From Sediminibacillus halophilus (lineage in GTDB: Bacteria > Bacillota > Bacilli > Bacillales > Amphibacillaceae): a stretch of DNA of 64,000 nt. Of this stretch, positions 20,799 through 34,515 are shown one piece after another. Below the pieces are notes generated by a model. It did no database searches, had not been told where the DNA came from, and was given only the letters and a program-made list of their open reading frames with translations. Where the stretch lies: NCBI RefSeq assembly GCF_900103695.1, contig NZ_FNHF01000004.1:1-64000 (forward strand), read 5' to 3'. The stretch's first letter is position 1. Each line of letters starts with the position of its first letter. The translations under genes were made by a program, and so were the position numbers.

Positions 20799-20847
20799 TT
20801 GATATTGTGTATGTATAGGTTACCATTAATTTAATAGGAGTGTCAAA

Positions 20848-22866
20848 ATGAAGAATGAGAAGTCTCAGAGGTTTAATAGACAAAAGATAGATTACTTATT
20901 AACGGACTTACTGCCTTATGAAAAAGGAAATCATTACACTCATCGCTTTCTCTATGAGTATTTACTGCAAAATAAAAAAGAATTAAGTAGGATAATAAAA
21001 GATATTAGACTTGAATCTGAGCACTTTAACTCAAAATGGCATTCAGCACCATTAAAGTTTAAAGTGCGTAAGAGAAGCGGAAGTTTTAGAGAAATCTCTT
21101 TAATTAATCCATTAGGTTTGATTCAATCTCTAGCTTTCATTGAATTATATGAACATGACATAATAAATATTACACATAACAAAGAAGACTTTTCAGCAAG
21201 AAAATCTAGAAGGACAAATTCGTTAACTTATAAGAAAAATAACAAACAAACGGTATATTATACTGAAAATACAAAAAAACAACTACTTATAACTTTAGAA
21301 TCATCAGGAACTTATTTTAAACATTACCCTTTCAAGACGATTACTCAATTATTGAACGACATATCTTTTACTTATCAACGAGATAAGTTTAAGGTGTTAG
21401 ATGTAATTGATATCCAAGATTGTTTTCCTAGTATTTATACACACTCATACAAATGGCTAATTTCAAATAAGATTTATGATTCAAAGAACTTAAAAGCTTC
21501 GAATTCTGTATACAAAAACATAGATCAATATTTGCAGAATATAAATGGATCTAAAACTAACGGAATAATTGTTGGTCCTGAAATTAGTAGACTATTAGCC
21601 GAATTTCTATTTGTACATTTAGATCAAAAACTGTTAAATAATTTACTGGAAAAAGGTCTGGCTGAGAATACTGATTATAAAATTTTTAGATTTGTTGATG
21701 ATTACTATATTTTTTCAGATGATAGACAGACACAACTAATTATAAAAAAAGAAGTTTCTAACTTAATTAATAATTTCCAATTAAAAATAAATGAGTTAAA
21801 AGAGACTAGTTTTGAAAGAGATGAGACTCTTAATTCATGGATTTACAATTTAATCCCTATTATGAGTGATATAATGGATATCTTTAAAATTGAGCATGAT
21901 CCTCAGAAGGACCTTTTAAGTATTATAATAGATGAAGTAAAAAATAAAGATGTTTTATCTGATTCATATTTAGAAGTTGCTTCAAGTATTTCTACAAAGT
22001 ATGAAAATAAAAAATACGCTCGAAAAATAAGATATAAGGATATTAGAAGTAAACTGAATATAGCTATAAAATCTAGCCATGAAAATTCATTAATATCTTC
22101 TTACATTTTAAGTACCCTCTTAAAAAAGATAGAAGATAAGACTGAATTAGATATTAATATTGAAGTTAATGAATTAGTCAGTTTTGTACTACTGTTATAC
22201 ACAAAATCAGTTAGTTATGCATCTACTCAAAAGGTGGTTAGGATTCTTGTTAAATTACTTGAGGTAGCGGAAAATAATAACTATGATATTCAAGAAATAA
22301 TTGAAAGAAATATAGAAAGGTTCGAGAATGATATTTTTAATAACCATCCATCAGATTGGATTGATATCTTATTGTTTATTTCCAATTACGATTTAAATAT
22401 TTCTCGTTCTCTTATAGAGAAAATAACAGAATTAGTAGTCTCTGATGAGTCACCCATCAAAATAGCTTCATTATGTTTAATGGCTGAGTCAAAGTTTATC
22501 AATTCTAGAAATATTGTTCGGAGAGTAAACTCATTAATAAAAAGTAAACTTGAAAGTGTAAATTGGAACGACTTTTTCCAAGATGATTTATCTTGGTGGG
22601 TATTTGTTTTCTTTAGTTACCCTAAAATAAATATTAAGTTAAAGAAGGAGATAAAAGAAAAGTTAAGTAGTATTAATGAGGAACTTGGTAATAGCCCTGC
22701 AAATAGAGCGAAGTCACTTATTATAAAATTTCTTTTAAATGAAAATTTACATTTTATCGAGTGGAATTTCTCAAAATATAGTTATTATAGAAGTTATTTT
22801 TACTACACAAAAGATAGAACTGTTTTTAATCCTGATATAAATGATCAAATTAATACATCGAGATAG
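20848..22866 (+). CDS. Defence-associated reverse transcriptase, Drt3b-like
   Basis: A 672-aa protein with an N-terminal RT domain and a long alpha-helical C-terminal region (about 310-672) without a recognised family. Motif A is LDVIDIQDCFPSIYTH (184-199). Motif B is TNGIIVGPEISRLLAEF (237-253), of the Abi/UG type. The catalytic loop is FRFVDDYYIF (280-289). The large helical C-terminus and the position 112 bases after the shorter RT fit the UG8 partner (Drt3b) of DRT3. TAGGAG precedes the ATG. An AbiA-like protein acting alone is the other reading. Confidence 0.72.
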   Translation: MKNEKSQRFNRQKIDYLLTDLLPYEKGNHYTHRFLYEYLLQNKKELSRIIKDIRLESEHFNSKWHSAPLKFKVRKRSGSFREISLINPLGLIQSLAFIELYEHDIINITHNKEDFSARKSRRTNSLTYKKNNKQTVYYTENTKKQLLITLESSGTYFKHYPFKTITQLLNDISFTYQRDKFKVLDVIDIQDCFPSIYTHSYKWLISNKIYDSKNLKASNSVYKNIDQYLQNINGSKTNGIIVGPEISRLLAEFLFVHLDQKLLNNLLEKGLAENTDYKIFRFVDDYYIFSDDRQTQLIIKKEVSNLINNFQLKINELKETSFERDETLNSWIYNLIPIMSDIMDIFKIEHDPQKDLLSIIIDEVKNKDVLSDSYLEVASSISTKYENKKYARKIRYKDIRSKLNIAIKSSHENSLISSYILSTLLKKIEDKTELDINIEVNELVSFVLLLYTKSVSYASTQKVVRILVKLLEVAENNNYDIQEIIERNIERFENDIFNNHPSDWIDILLFISNYDLNISRSLIEKITELVVSDESPIKIASLCLMAESKFINSRNIVRRVNSLIKSKLESVNWNDFFQDDLSWWVFVFFSYPKINIKLKKEIKEKLSSINEELGNSPANRAKSLIIKFLLNENLHFIEWNFSKYSYYRSYFYYTKDRTVFNPDINDQINTSR

Positions 22867-22892
22867 TGATGAACTGCAATCACTTATTGAAA

Positions 22893-22931
22893 CAAACAGA
22901 ACCCCTAAAATATATTAGTGGATTCTGTTTG
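22893..22931 (+). terminator. Hairpin after the second RT gene
   Basis: CAAACAGAA pairs with TTCTGTTTG (9 bp), with further interrupted pairing inside. It is 26 bases after the stop. The T-run is absent, so it is either a weak terminator or the 3' structure of the RT transcript. Confidence 0.5.
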
Positions 22932-23015
22932 AGGCATATAGTGGGTTTTTAAGAAAGAAAGCGAGTGAAATGCTCACATTTTGCTTACATTGAGGATATT
23001 AACGGAGGCTTCTCA

Positions 23016-23259
23016 TTAGTTGACTAAACTTTTAGGAAGCTTCTTTTTCATTTCTTGTGTTCCATGGAGATAAACATCTTTTGTTAGTAGATTCATTTGA
23101 GTGACCGAGACTACCCATTATTTGCTCAAGAGCTATACCTGCTTCAGCTAAAAGAGATGTATCTTGTGATTGTATTATGGTGTTTATGAGCATATTGTTA
23201 ACATAGTCGTCATTGGGAAAGAATTTGGTATTACACCCAACGGCTGAGGCAAATAACAA
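23016..23259 (-). pseudogene. Tyrosine recombinase 3'-end remnant, copy B
   Basis: On the minus strand the frame contains LLAEAGIALEQIMGSLGHSN, the LLxxG...xxLGHS block of phage integrases. After one frameshift comes KDVYLHGTQEMKKKLPKSLVN and a stop, retaining the catalytic-tyrosine position. Everything upstream of about 23259 is missing. It is the second copy of the sequence at 18707-18781, so the two partial integrase ends bracket the RT pair in direct orientation. Confidence 0.7.
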
Positions 23260-23449
23260 AGGACGCTCTTGATGGATTTGGTTCTAACATATCAACTTGA
23301 TGAACTTTCATATTTTCTTTTAGAAAATAAGCGAATAAAAACCCCGTTGTTCCTGCACCCGCTACCTTTTTTTGGAATATTTTGTATTTTTCGATAATAA
23401 ATTGATATGATAAGGTGTGATACGCACTTCGTTTAAAAGGAGAGGGAGT
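23260..23449. other. Short gene-free stretch
   Basis: AT-rich DNA between recombinase remnant B and the broken membrane-protein gene. No frame, repeat or RNA is recognised. Confidence 0.5.
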
Positions 23450-23677
23450 ATGAAAAAACCAACTAATAACTCGGCTATATGTTTTTTTCTTTTTCTTGGA
23501 ACTGTACTTTTTAAATTTCCTTATGTTTAAGATGCTTTCTTCTACATTATCAGTGTTATAGGAATTTATTTTTTCTCAGTAAAATTCATCCTTAATGAAG
23601 ATATTTCACGTACTTTTATAAATTTTATATTTATTTTAAGTCTTTTGGCAACAGCGATGTTCAACTTTTTTACTTGA
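23450..23677 (+). pseudogene. Small membrane protein with an in-frame stop
   Basis: An ATG with AGGAGAGGGAG upstream opens MKKPTNNSAICFFLFLGTVL, reaches TAA at 23528-23530 and then continues in the same frame with two more hydrophobic helices (YIISVIGIYFFSVKF and FINFIFILSLLATAMF) to TGA at 23675-23677. It would have been a 75-aa, three-helix protein. I do not recognise the family. Confidence 0.45.
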
Positions 23678-23817
23678 TTGGAAGTTAGTACTGGAACAGC
23701 TATTGTTTTTGCTAGGTGTACTGGATTTACATGGCAACAAGAGAAGCTCTACCCCAATAAGTTAAAGAGGAGTAAAAGAGAAAGCAAAGTCAACCAATAA
23801 AATTTTCAAAAAATACT

Positions 23818-23846
23818 TTGACATCATATATGTAAGCGATTACAAT
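23818..23846 (+). promoter_or_regulatory. hut promoter with overlapping cre site
   Basis: Consensus -35 TTGACA (23818-23823), 17-bp spacer, -10 TACAAT (23841-23846). A catabolite-response element TGTAAGCGATTACA (23831-23844) fits all positions of TGWAANCGNTNWCA and overlaps the -10 box, so CcpA binding should block initiation when glucose is present. Confidence 0.88.
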
Positions 23847-23885
23847 AGTGGTAGTTCTTTAGATATTAGAAGAGAGTGATCGATC

Positions 23886-24338
23886 TTGCTTTTACAGGTT
23901 GACCGAAGAATTGGCAAGCAGGCGATGTTATTGGTATTAAATGAACAGTTTGAAAACGATCCTGATTTTAATAAACAAATTGATCGTCAAAAGTGGCAGT
24001 TTTGCACAGGGAAAGTAGGTTCGATGGATTCACACAAGGTGGTTGCAGCTATCGAAACAGCGGCGAAAAGAAACGGTATTATCAAGGCCGATCTTTACAG
24101 GGAATTGCACGCCTTGTACCATGCGATCATCGAAGCGCTTCACGGTGTGACCCGCGGGCAAGTCCAGTTGGGTACGATATTACGGACGGTCGGGTTAAGA
24201 TTCGCACTTGTGCGGGGAAATCCGTACGACAACGAAGAAGAAGGCGAATGGTTGGCCATTGCGCTTTATGGAACGATTGGTGCTCCTGTCAAGGGGTTGG
24301 AGCACGAAACCATTGGATTGGGAGTCAATCACATATAA
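23886..24338 (+). CDS. hutP: HutP, histidine-dependent antiterminator of the hut operon
   Basis: Hexameric RNA-binding protein. With L-histidine and Mg2+ it binds UAG-rich leader RNA and prevents formation of the terminator before hutH. The 150 residues contain [18 protein letters not shown], then the metal/histidine-binding [20 protein letters not shown], and end with [19 protein letters not shown], all close to B. subtilis HutP. Start: TTG 23886 with AGAGAG ten bases upstream; no in-frame ATG exists nearby. Its RNA target lies three bases behind its stop. Confidence 0.95.
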   Translation: MLLQVDRRIGKQAMLLVLNEQFENDPDFNKQIDRQKWQFCTGKVGSMDSHKVVAAIETAAKRNGIIKADLYRELHALYHAIIEALHGVTRGQVQLGTILRTVGLRFALVRGNPYDNEEEGEWLAIALYGTIGAPVKGLEHETIGLGVNHI

Positions 24339-24340
24339 TG

Positions 24341-24364
24341 TAGCCCATAGATATTAGCGAATAG
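24341..24364 (+). promoter_or_regulatory. HutP RNA-binding site (four TAG triplets)
   Basis: TAG triplets at 24341, 24348, 24355 and 24362 are separated by exactly four bases each. HutP subunits contact UAG/NAG triplets spaced by four nucleotides, so this fits one face of the hexamer. The last TAG abuts the terminator stem, so binding would compete with hairpin formation. Confidence 0.88.
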
Positions 24365-24411
24365 GGGGCTGTACCGAAGAAATCAAATTTTCTTTGGTAC
24401 AGCCCCTTTTT
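24365..24411 (+). terminator. Regulated terminator between hutP and hutH
   Basis: GGGGCTGTACC and GGTACAGCCCC form an 11-bp stem extended by a G:T pair and AAGAAA/TTTCTT, then TTTTT. It should stop transcription before hutH unless HutP and histidine are present. Confidence 0.92.
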
Positions 24412-24448
24412 ATATCCACTTTATTACTGTAAAGGAAAGGAGCATACA

Positions 24449-25975
24449 ATGATTACATTAGAAGGACACTCATTAACCTTAGAGGATGTCAAACACGTGT
24501 TGTATGATCAGGAAAAAGTGCAGGCTTCAAAAGAGAGCTGGGAATGTGTCAGCAAAAGCCGCCAAGCGGTAGAGAATGTAGTCAACGAAGGAAAAACCGT
24601 TTACGGAATCAACACCGGATTTGGAAAGATGAGTGACGTACTAATCGAAAAAGGAGATGTCGAAGAACTGCAATTGAACTTGATTCGCAGTCATGCTTGC
24701 GGCGTCGGCGAACCGTTTCCCGAAATCGTCAGTCGTGCCATGGTGTTGCTTAGGGCGAATGCGCTTCTGAAGGGATATTCGGGTGTAAGAAAACAACTGA
24801 TAGAAAAATTGTTAGTCTTACTGAATGAGCATGTTCATCCCGTTGTTCCCCAACAAGGTTCACTTGGAGCCAGCGGTGATCTTGCTCCTCTTTCCCATTT
24901 GGCATTGGTTTTAATCGGGGAAGGGGAAGTGTTTTATAAAGGTGAGAGAATGCCGACAATGAAAGCTTTTGGCACTGTCGGACTTACGCCGATTACATTA
25001 ACCGCGAAAGAAGGCCTGGCTCTGATTAATGGTACGCAAGCCATGACAGCGGTGGGAGTTGTTTCTTATTTGGAAGCGGAAAAACTTGCACTGCAAACCG
25101 AAGCGACTGCTTCCATCACGATGGAAGGGTTGCGCGGAATCATTGATGCGTTTGATGAAGATATCCATTTCGCAAGAGGGTACCCGGAACAAGTTGACGT
25201 GGCAGAACGGATGCGTCGATATCTTGATGGAAGCAATCTTATTACCAGGCAAGGGGAAATCCGGGTCCAGGATGCTTATTCACTGCGCTGTATTCCTCAG
25301 GTACATGGCGCGACATGGCAAACCCTTAACTATGTAAAAAGTAAGCTTGAAATCGAAATCAATGCGGCCACAGACAACCCACTCATTTTTGAAGGCGGCC
25401 AGAAAATTATCTCAGGCGGCAATTTTCACGGCCAGCCGATTGCATTGGCCATGGACTTTTTAGGTATTGCAGTAGCCGAGCTCGCCAACATTTCTGAACG
25501 CCGTATTGAACGGCTAGTCAATCCTCAGTTAAACGATTTGCCGGCGTTTTTAAGTGCCAAGCCGGGGCTGGAATCTGGAGCAATGATCATGCAATACAGT
25601 GCGGCTTCCCTCGTGTCTGAAAACAAAACACTTGCACACCCAGCCAGCGTCGACTCGATTCCGTCATCTGCTAACCAGGAAGACCACGTCAGCATGGGAA
25701 CGATCGCGGCCAGACACGCTATGCAAATCATTGCCAATACAAGAAGAGTTGTCGCAATCGAAATGATCTGTGCATTACAGGCTTCAGAGTTTCGTGGTGT
25801 CCAACACATGGCTCCACGAACACAGAGGATATACCGGAAAGGACGTGAGGTTGTCCAATCCATAACAAAGGACCGTGCCTTTTCAAAAGATATTGAGTCT
25901 GTTGCATTATGGATGAAACAAGGAAATTGGGATTCCATTTTGCATCCAGTAAGTAAAGAAAAACAATTCATATAA
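24449..25975 (+). CDS. hutH: Histidine ammonia-lyase
   Basis: Removes ammonia from L-histidine to give trans-urocanate, the first step of histidine degradation. The 508 residues contain [15 protein letters not shown], whose Ala-Ser-Gly forms the MIO cofactor, as well as NGTQAM and the conserved [21 protein letters not shown] stretch near residue 390. GGAAAGGAG precedes the ATG. hutU follows after 14 bases. Confidence 0.97.
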   Translation: MITLEGHSLTLEDVKHVLYDQEKVQASKESWECVSKSRQAVENVVNEGKTVYGINTGFGKMSDVLIEKGDVEELQLNLIRSHACGVGEPFPEIVSRAMVLLRANALLKGYSGVRKQLIEKLLVLLNEHVHPVVPQQGSLGASGDLAPLSHLALVLIGEGEVFYKGERMPTMKAFGTVGLTPITLTAKEGLALINGTQAMTAVGVVSYLEAEKLALQTEATASITMEGLRGIIDAFDEDIHFARGYPEQVDVAERMRRYLDGSNLITRQGEIRVQDAYSLRCIPQVHGATWQTLNYVKSKLEIEINAATDNPLIFEGGQKIISGGNFHGQPIALAMDFLGIAVAELANISERRIERLVNPQLNDLPAFLSAKPGLESGAMIMQYSAASLVSENKTLAHPASVDSIPSSANQEDHVSMGTIAARHAMQIIANTRRVVAIEMICALQASEFRGVQHMAPRTQRIYRKGREVVQSITKDRAFSKDIESVALWMKQGNWDSILHPVSKEKQFI

Positions 25976-25989
25976 AGGGAGAGATAATC

Positions 25990-29935
<3,946 letters not shown>

Positions 29936-29936
<1 letters not shown>

Positions 29937-31255
29937 TGGAATGGGTTGTTATTATTTCAGTTCTTGTTCTCATAGCATTAAGTTTAATGCGGGTGAATGT
30001 CATATTTGCCATTATTGTAGCTGCTGAGGTAGCAGGACTGCTGACCGGTCTCTCCTTAACAGAGACAACGAATCTCATGATTTCCGGCATGGGTGGGTTG
30101 GCCGATACCGCATTAAGCTATGTTTTGTTGGGGATTTTCGCTGTAATGATCGGTTTTTCAGGAATCGTAGGTTTTTTGGTGAAAAGACTTGTAAAACTAA
30201 TAAGCGGGAAGCGTTCGATCCTTTTACTCGTGATTGCAGGAGCAGCATGTTTATCTCAGAATGTCATACCAGTTCATATTGCGTTTATTCCAATACTTAT
30301 TCCACCGTTGTTGCACCTGTTTGACAAGATGAAGGTGGACCGCCGCGGTGTAGCAGCGGCGTTGACTTTTGGTCTGAAAGCACCTTATTTGACGATACCA
30401 GCTGGTTTTGGGTTGATTTTTCAGGGGATCATCGTAAGTGAAATGTCTGCTAATGGCATGGACGTAGCACTTTCAACTGTTACGAAAGCGATGATCCTTC
30501 CGGGTATTGGTATGGTTGCCGGTTTACTATTTGCAATATTTATTACCTACAGAAAAGACAGGGAACTTAGTGCAATGGGTAATTCCCCGTTAGCAGAAGG
30601 GGAGATTGCTGCGTCGGCGGAACACGAACAACTTGTATTTTCAAAACATCATTTCCTTACGTTAATAGCCATTGCCGCTGCCCTGGTTGTGCAACTGATT
30701 ACCGAGTCTCTTGTTTTGGGGGCGCTTACAGGAGTTGTTTCCATGTTTGCACTCCTCGTAGTTCCGTTTAGAGACGGGGATCGTTTTGTGAACGAAGGTA
30801 TTCATATGATGGGTATGATTGCATTTGTCATGCTAATTGCTTCAGGTTATGCAAAGGTCCTGACAGATACGGGCGCAATCAAAGCACTTGTTACTTCAGC
30901 CTCCCAGTTTCTGGGCACCAGTCATCTTGTTATTGCGGTGGTGATGTTGCTTGTTGGGCTATTGGTAACGATAGGGATCGGCTCTTCTTTCGGCACCATT
31001 CCGATTATTGCAGCGCTGTTCGTGCCGATTTGTTTGGAAGTCGGTTTTTCACCGATGGCTACTGCGGCTTTGATTGGAACGGCTGCAGGATTAGGGGATG
31101 CAGGCTCGCCGGCTTCCGATAGTACGTTAGGCCCCACTTCCGGGTTGAATGCGGATGGAAAGCACCACCATATATGGGATACATGTGTTCCGACATTCAT
31201 GCATTACAACATACCTCTGTTTATTTTTGGTGTGCTGGCTGCTGTGGTGCTATAA
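29936..31255 (+). CDS. YuiF-like Na+/H+ antiporter-family permease, probable histidine transporter
   Basis: A 439-aa membrane protein with about 11-12 helices and duplicated halves; it contains the NhaC/YuiF-like motifs NVIPVHIAFIPILIPPLL and GLGDAGSPASDSTLGPTSGL. Annotation pipelines call this family Na+/H+ antiporter. I recall recent work assigning a Staphylococcus YuiF relative to histidine uptake. Its translational coupling to hutG at the end of a hut operon, in the place of hutM, supports histidine or a degradation intermediate as the substrate here. Confidence 0.8.
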
Positions 31256-31870
31256 CCGAGTCACACTAGATCAAGTCCTTAAATAAGTGTTAAGAAGAGA
31301 TGAAAAGGACAATGGAAAAAATGTGAACGGATAAATCATAGGGTTGTCCTAAGGAAAGGGACGGTCTTATCTCATTCGATGATCGGGTCATCACTTTGGT
31401 GATGGAGTAAATGAAGTAATTCGTATATAAGGAATCCGCCCATTTGCTTGATTTGCATCCGGACTGTTTATTCCGTTCGATGCAGGAACTGGACATTACG
31501 CCCCTATTATTTAAGAGGGAACGGTTTAATGAAGCCAACAAACAATTTAAACAGGTTTGTTGGCTTTTTTCATACAATGATTCTTTTTGTGCTAAAAAGA
31601 GAAGAGGATAAGTTATGTCAGAAAGCAAGAGGCCCAATGTAAATCGTGTATAACCTAACGCGATAATTACGACAAAGTTTACTCTTTCAAATCAGTGGAA
31701 ACATGAAAGAGCACGTGACCTTATAACAGAATCTTTAATACCATGAAACGGAATTTCCAGGATAACCCTGGAGCGCTGATATTGGTATATCATGTGGCTT
31801 AGAGTGAGAAATCCACAGCTTATACAGGTGCCAATTATGAGTATTTCTTAGCTGATAATCAAATTCATTA
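31256..31870. other. Intergenic region after the hut operon
   Basis: About 615 bases without a supportable gene. One frame (about 31440-31590) has coding-like composition but no start signal or recognised family. It contains the terminator at 31532 and the far end of the minus-strand hpaB gene. A vestigial gene is possible. Confidence 0.5.
31532..31570 (+). terminator. Terminator hairpin downstream of hut
   Basis: AAGCCAACAAAC and GTTTGTTGGCTT make a perfect 12-bp stem with an 11-nt loop, then TTTT. It is 276 bases after the last hut gene. Confidence 0.85.
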
Positions 31871-33325
31871 TTATTCATGCGTTTCCAAGTCTAAAAAACC
31901 CCCAACTTCCTTCACATAGTCAGTAAGTGGATAGGCCTTGTACAGGCGGCTTGATAACCGGATCGGGTCTCCAAAAAAGTACCTTTCAAATTGAGTTTGT
32001 CTCGTTCCGAACGGACTCATGGTCAGGTCCCAGGCCAACCGGAATATTTTCACTCGGTCCTCTGCGTTCTTGGTTGCGGCTTGGAGATACTGATCGATAT
32101 CAGACCTGATCGAGGAATGAAAGGCGTTTTCCGTAGGCAACCCGACTAGTCCGCTGGCCCCAATTAACTGAATAATTTCAGTGAAGCGGGGATAAATTTT
32201 GGGGAAGATGTTATTGGCCACCTCCAGTGGAACAACACTTGGACGCATTGTCCCCCACTTATCCAAAGCTGCATCTTTTTCAGCTTTCTCCAAAAGAGCT
32301 TTCATTGTTTCAAGACCAATGATGATTTCTGACAGCTTATCTTGGATATGTTGATACTCGCTCACGTTGATTGTTTGTACGAGAAGCTCTGCCAGACCTA
32401 AAATGAATTCGGTTTTGACAATTCGTCTGATCAAGGATTGATGGGCTGTAAAAGCATGAAAAGAATTTTGGAATGAGAATTCAGCGGCTGCAACTCCATT
32501 GTCATAATAAAATACTCGATTCCACGGTACTAATACATTGTCGAAAACAAGGATGGTATCCATTTCTTCGAATCGAGAGCTTAATGGGTGATTGAAAAGT
32601 GACTCCCGACCAACAAATGACTCTCTGCAAATAAATTTTAAGCCTTTAGTATCTGATGGAATGGAGAAGGCAAAAGCTTCATTTTCATCCAGCAAAAAAT
32701 TAGGAGTACTAGTAACTAGCACTTCGTCTGTCAATCCACCTTGAGTAGCTAAAAGGCGTGCGCCTTTAATAATTATTCCTTCTTCGTTTCGATCAATCAC
32801 CCGGGCGACAATGGGTTCTTCTTCAGAGGATTCAGAATAGGTATTGGAACGATTTACTTGAGGGGTGACAAATGTATGGGTGAACGAAAGGTCTTTTTCC
32901 ATAGCCATTTCATGTAAGGATCGGATATTCTCTGGAAAGCAATTGACTTTTCCTCTTAATAGAGGAGAAGAAGAAGCGAAGCTCATCACAGCGGAATTGA
33001 GATAATCAGGACTTCTTCCCATAAATCCCCTTGTTTTTCTAGCCCATTGCTCACTTACTTTTCGTCTTTTGATTAAATCTTCGTTCGTTTTAGGCTGCAA
33101 GAAGGAAAGCCCGACAGGAGCCCCCGTTTTTGGTGAAAGGAAAGTCATCTCGTCTTTCAATGCAGGATCATGCTGCATATCATATAGAGAAGCCTTTGTC
33201 TGAAGGATTCCTTTGAATGCGGGGTGTTCAGAGATTTTCCCCTGAATCTTTTTTCCATCTAGCCAAATTTCAGTTTTCAGCGAATTTATGCGGTTAAGAA
33301 ATTCTGCCCCATTGATAGCTCCCAT
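31871..33325 (-). CDS. 4-hydroxyphenylacetate 3-monooxygenase-type flavin hydroxylase (HpaB family)
   Basis: Two-component flavin-dependent aromatic hydroxylase, large (oxygenase) subunit. The 484 residues run from MGAINGAEFLNRINSLKTEIW with the family's N-terminal layout (SEHPAFKG, LSFLQPKTNEDL, RGFMGRSPDYLN) to FDNVLVPWNRVFYY and FERYFFGDPIRLSSRLY. ATG 33325 with GGGAGTG upstream is a better start than the ORF opening at 33382. The small flavin-reductase partner (HpaC) and other ring-cleavage genes are not nearby, so its substrate and reductant are unknown. Confidence 0.85.
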   Translation of the reverse strand: MGAINGAEFLNRINSLKTEIWLDGKKIQGKISEHPAFKGILQTKASLYDMQHDPALKDEMTFLSPKTGAPVGLSFLQPKTNEDLIKRRKVSEQWARKTRGFMGRSPDYLNSAVMSFASSSPLLRGKVNCFPENIRSLHEMAMEKDLSFTHTFVTPQVNRSNTYSESSEEEPIVARVIDRNEEGIIIKGARLLATQGGLTDEVLVTSTPNFLLDENEAFAFSIPSDTKGLKFICRESFVGRESLFNHPLSSRFEEMDTILVFDNVLVPWNRVFYYDNGVAAAEFSFQNSFHAFTAHQSLIRRIVKTEFILGLAELLVQTINVSEYQHIQDKLSEIIIGLETMKALLEKAEKDAALDKWGTMRPSVVPLEVANNIFPKIYPRFTEIIQLIGASGLVGLPTENAFHSSIRSDIDQYLQAATKNAEDRVKIFRLAWDLTMSPFGTRQTQFERYFFGDPIRLSSRLYKAYPLTDYVKEVGGFLDLETHE

Positions 33326-33382
33326 AATAACACTCCCATATCCAATTACTTTTATAAGGACCTGTGGTTTTAACTTGCGCAA

Positions 33383-33729
33383 GGGTCCTTTGTTTTTAAG
33401 TACAAAGTAAGGACTGGATAAGAGGCGACAAACCTTTCATGGAAACCGTGAAATTGTCCAGCGCGTACCAGTCCATATATCAATCAGTTGGGTAAAGCCA
33501 GAATCCTTTTCCATTTATGAGTCAAATATACATAATCGATCTCACTCAACATAATATGCTGAAAAACATTGGAAAGTTAAAAAGGGAGACAAAGTTACTT
33601 GTCGCATACAAGGCAAATGGAAGGGATGGCAAAAATCTATAGCGAAAATGATTCAGGATTTTATAGATGGATAATGCCTTTTAGAACACCAATCATTTAG
33701 GTGAATATCCTGGTATGGGTGGTGTTTAT
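33383..33729. other. Gene-free stretch
   Basis: About 350 bases upstream of two divergent genes. I see nothing beyond presumed promoters. Confidence 0.5.
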
Positions 33730-34437
33730 ATGAGAGAGTCGATCAAGCGGATAGCTCAACAGTTTATCGTTTCACACTTTCCTGAGTCAGATGTAGCTTT
33801 GTTAGGTGGAAGTGCAGTTTATGGAAATGTAACAACAGAGTCTGATATTGACATAATTATCATTGATGAAACAGAAACACCAAGACTTGAATGTTATCAC
33901 TTTCTAGGGTGGAAAATCGAAGCATTTATTTATACGGCTTTATCGCTGGAGTTGGAATTTCAAACAGCTAGATATAAAGGGATGCCCACCATCATTAAAA
34001 TGTGTGCCGAGGGTGTACTTATAGAAGATAAACATGGGGATGGAAAGGAAGTGCAAAGAGAGGCGAAAATGCTATATGACCAAGGTCCAAAGCTTTGGGA
34101 TGAGGACAAAATAGATGCGGCAAGGTATCAAATCACAGATTTTTTGTCAGACTTTAGATGTTCGGAAGACTTTGAAGAAAGTTTCTTTATTTTAAATAAG
34201 TTAATCAATACGTTAACGGAATTGATTTTAAGGGTGGATGGCAATTGGTATGGTGAAGGAAAGTGGGTTGCTAGAAACCTTAAATCATATGATAAAGATC
34301 TGTCTGATAAACTAGCTAAATATACTAAGGACTACGTAAAGACAAATGATAAAACAGAACTGATTTCATTCATTCAATCTACACTTGATAAGTATGGGGG
34401 ACAATTATTCGCTGGTTATAAAGGATACTTTTTTTAG
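33730..34437 (+). CDS. Nucleotidyltransferase-domain protein
   Basis: A 235-aa protein with the polymerase-beta-like nucleotidyltransferase signature LLGGSAVYGNVTTESDID, in which the GGS and the DxD pair (SDIDI) bind nucleotide and metal. The C-terminal half is helical and resembles kanamycin-nucleotidyltransferase-like proteins. Substrate unknown: an aminoglycoside, an RNA or a protein are all possible. Start: ATG 33730 with GGGTGGTG five bases upstream; ATG 33715 is an alternative five codons earlier. It is a single gene. Confidence 0.7.
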   Translation: MRESIKRIAQQFIVSHFPESDVALLGGSAVYGNVTTESDIDIIIIDETETPRLECYHFLGWKIEAFIYTALSLELEFQTARYKGMPTIIKMCAEGVLIEDKHGDGKEVQREAKMLYDQGPKLWDEDKIDAARYQITDFLSDFRCSEDFEESFFILNKLINTLTELILRVDGNWYGEGKWVARNLKSYDKDLSDKLAKYTKDYVKTNDKTELISFIQSTLDKYGGQLFAGYKGYFF

Positions 34438-34515
34438 ATTTCTCCATATATTTCTCTGTCCCCGAGCGCCTTTGTGGCATAACCTACCATATCATTTATA
34501 AAGGAGGAATTTTTT

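Noticed and set aside
18907-23700. A retron or group II intron around the RT genes
   Set aside because: No msr/msd-like inverted repeats next to a single RT, no maturase or HNH domain, and two RTs in tandem. A DRT-type pair fits better.
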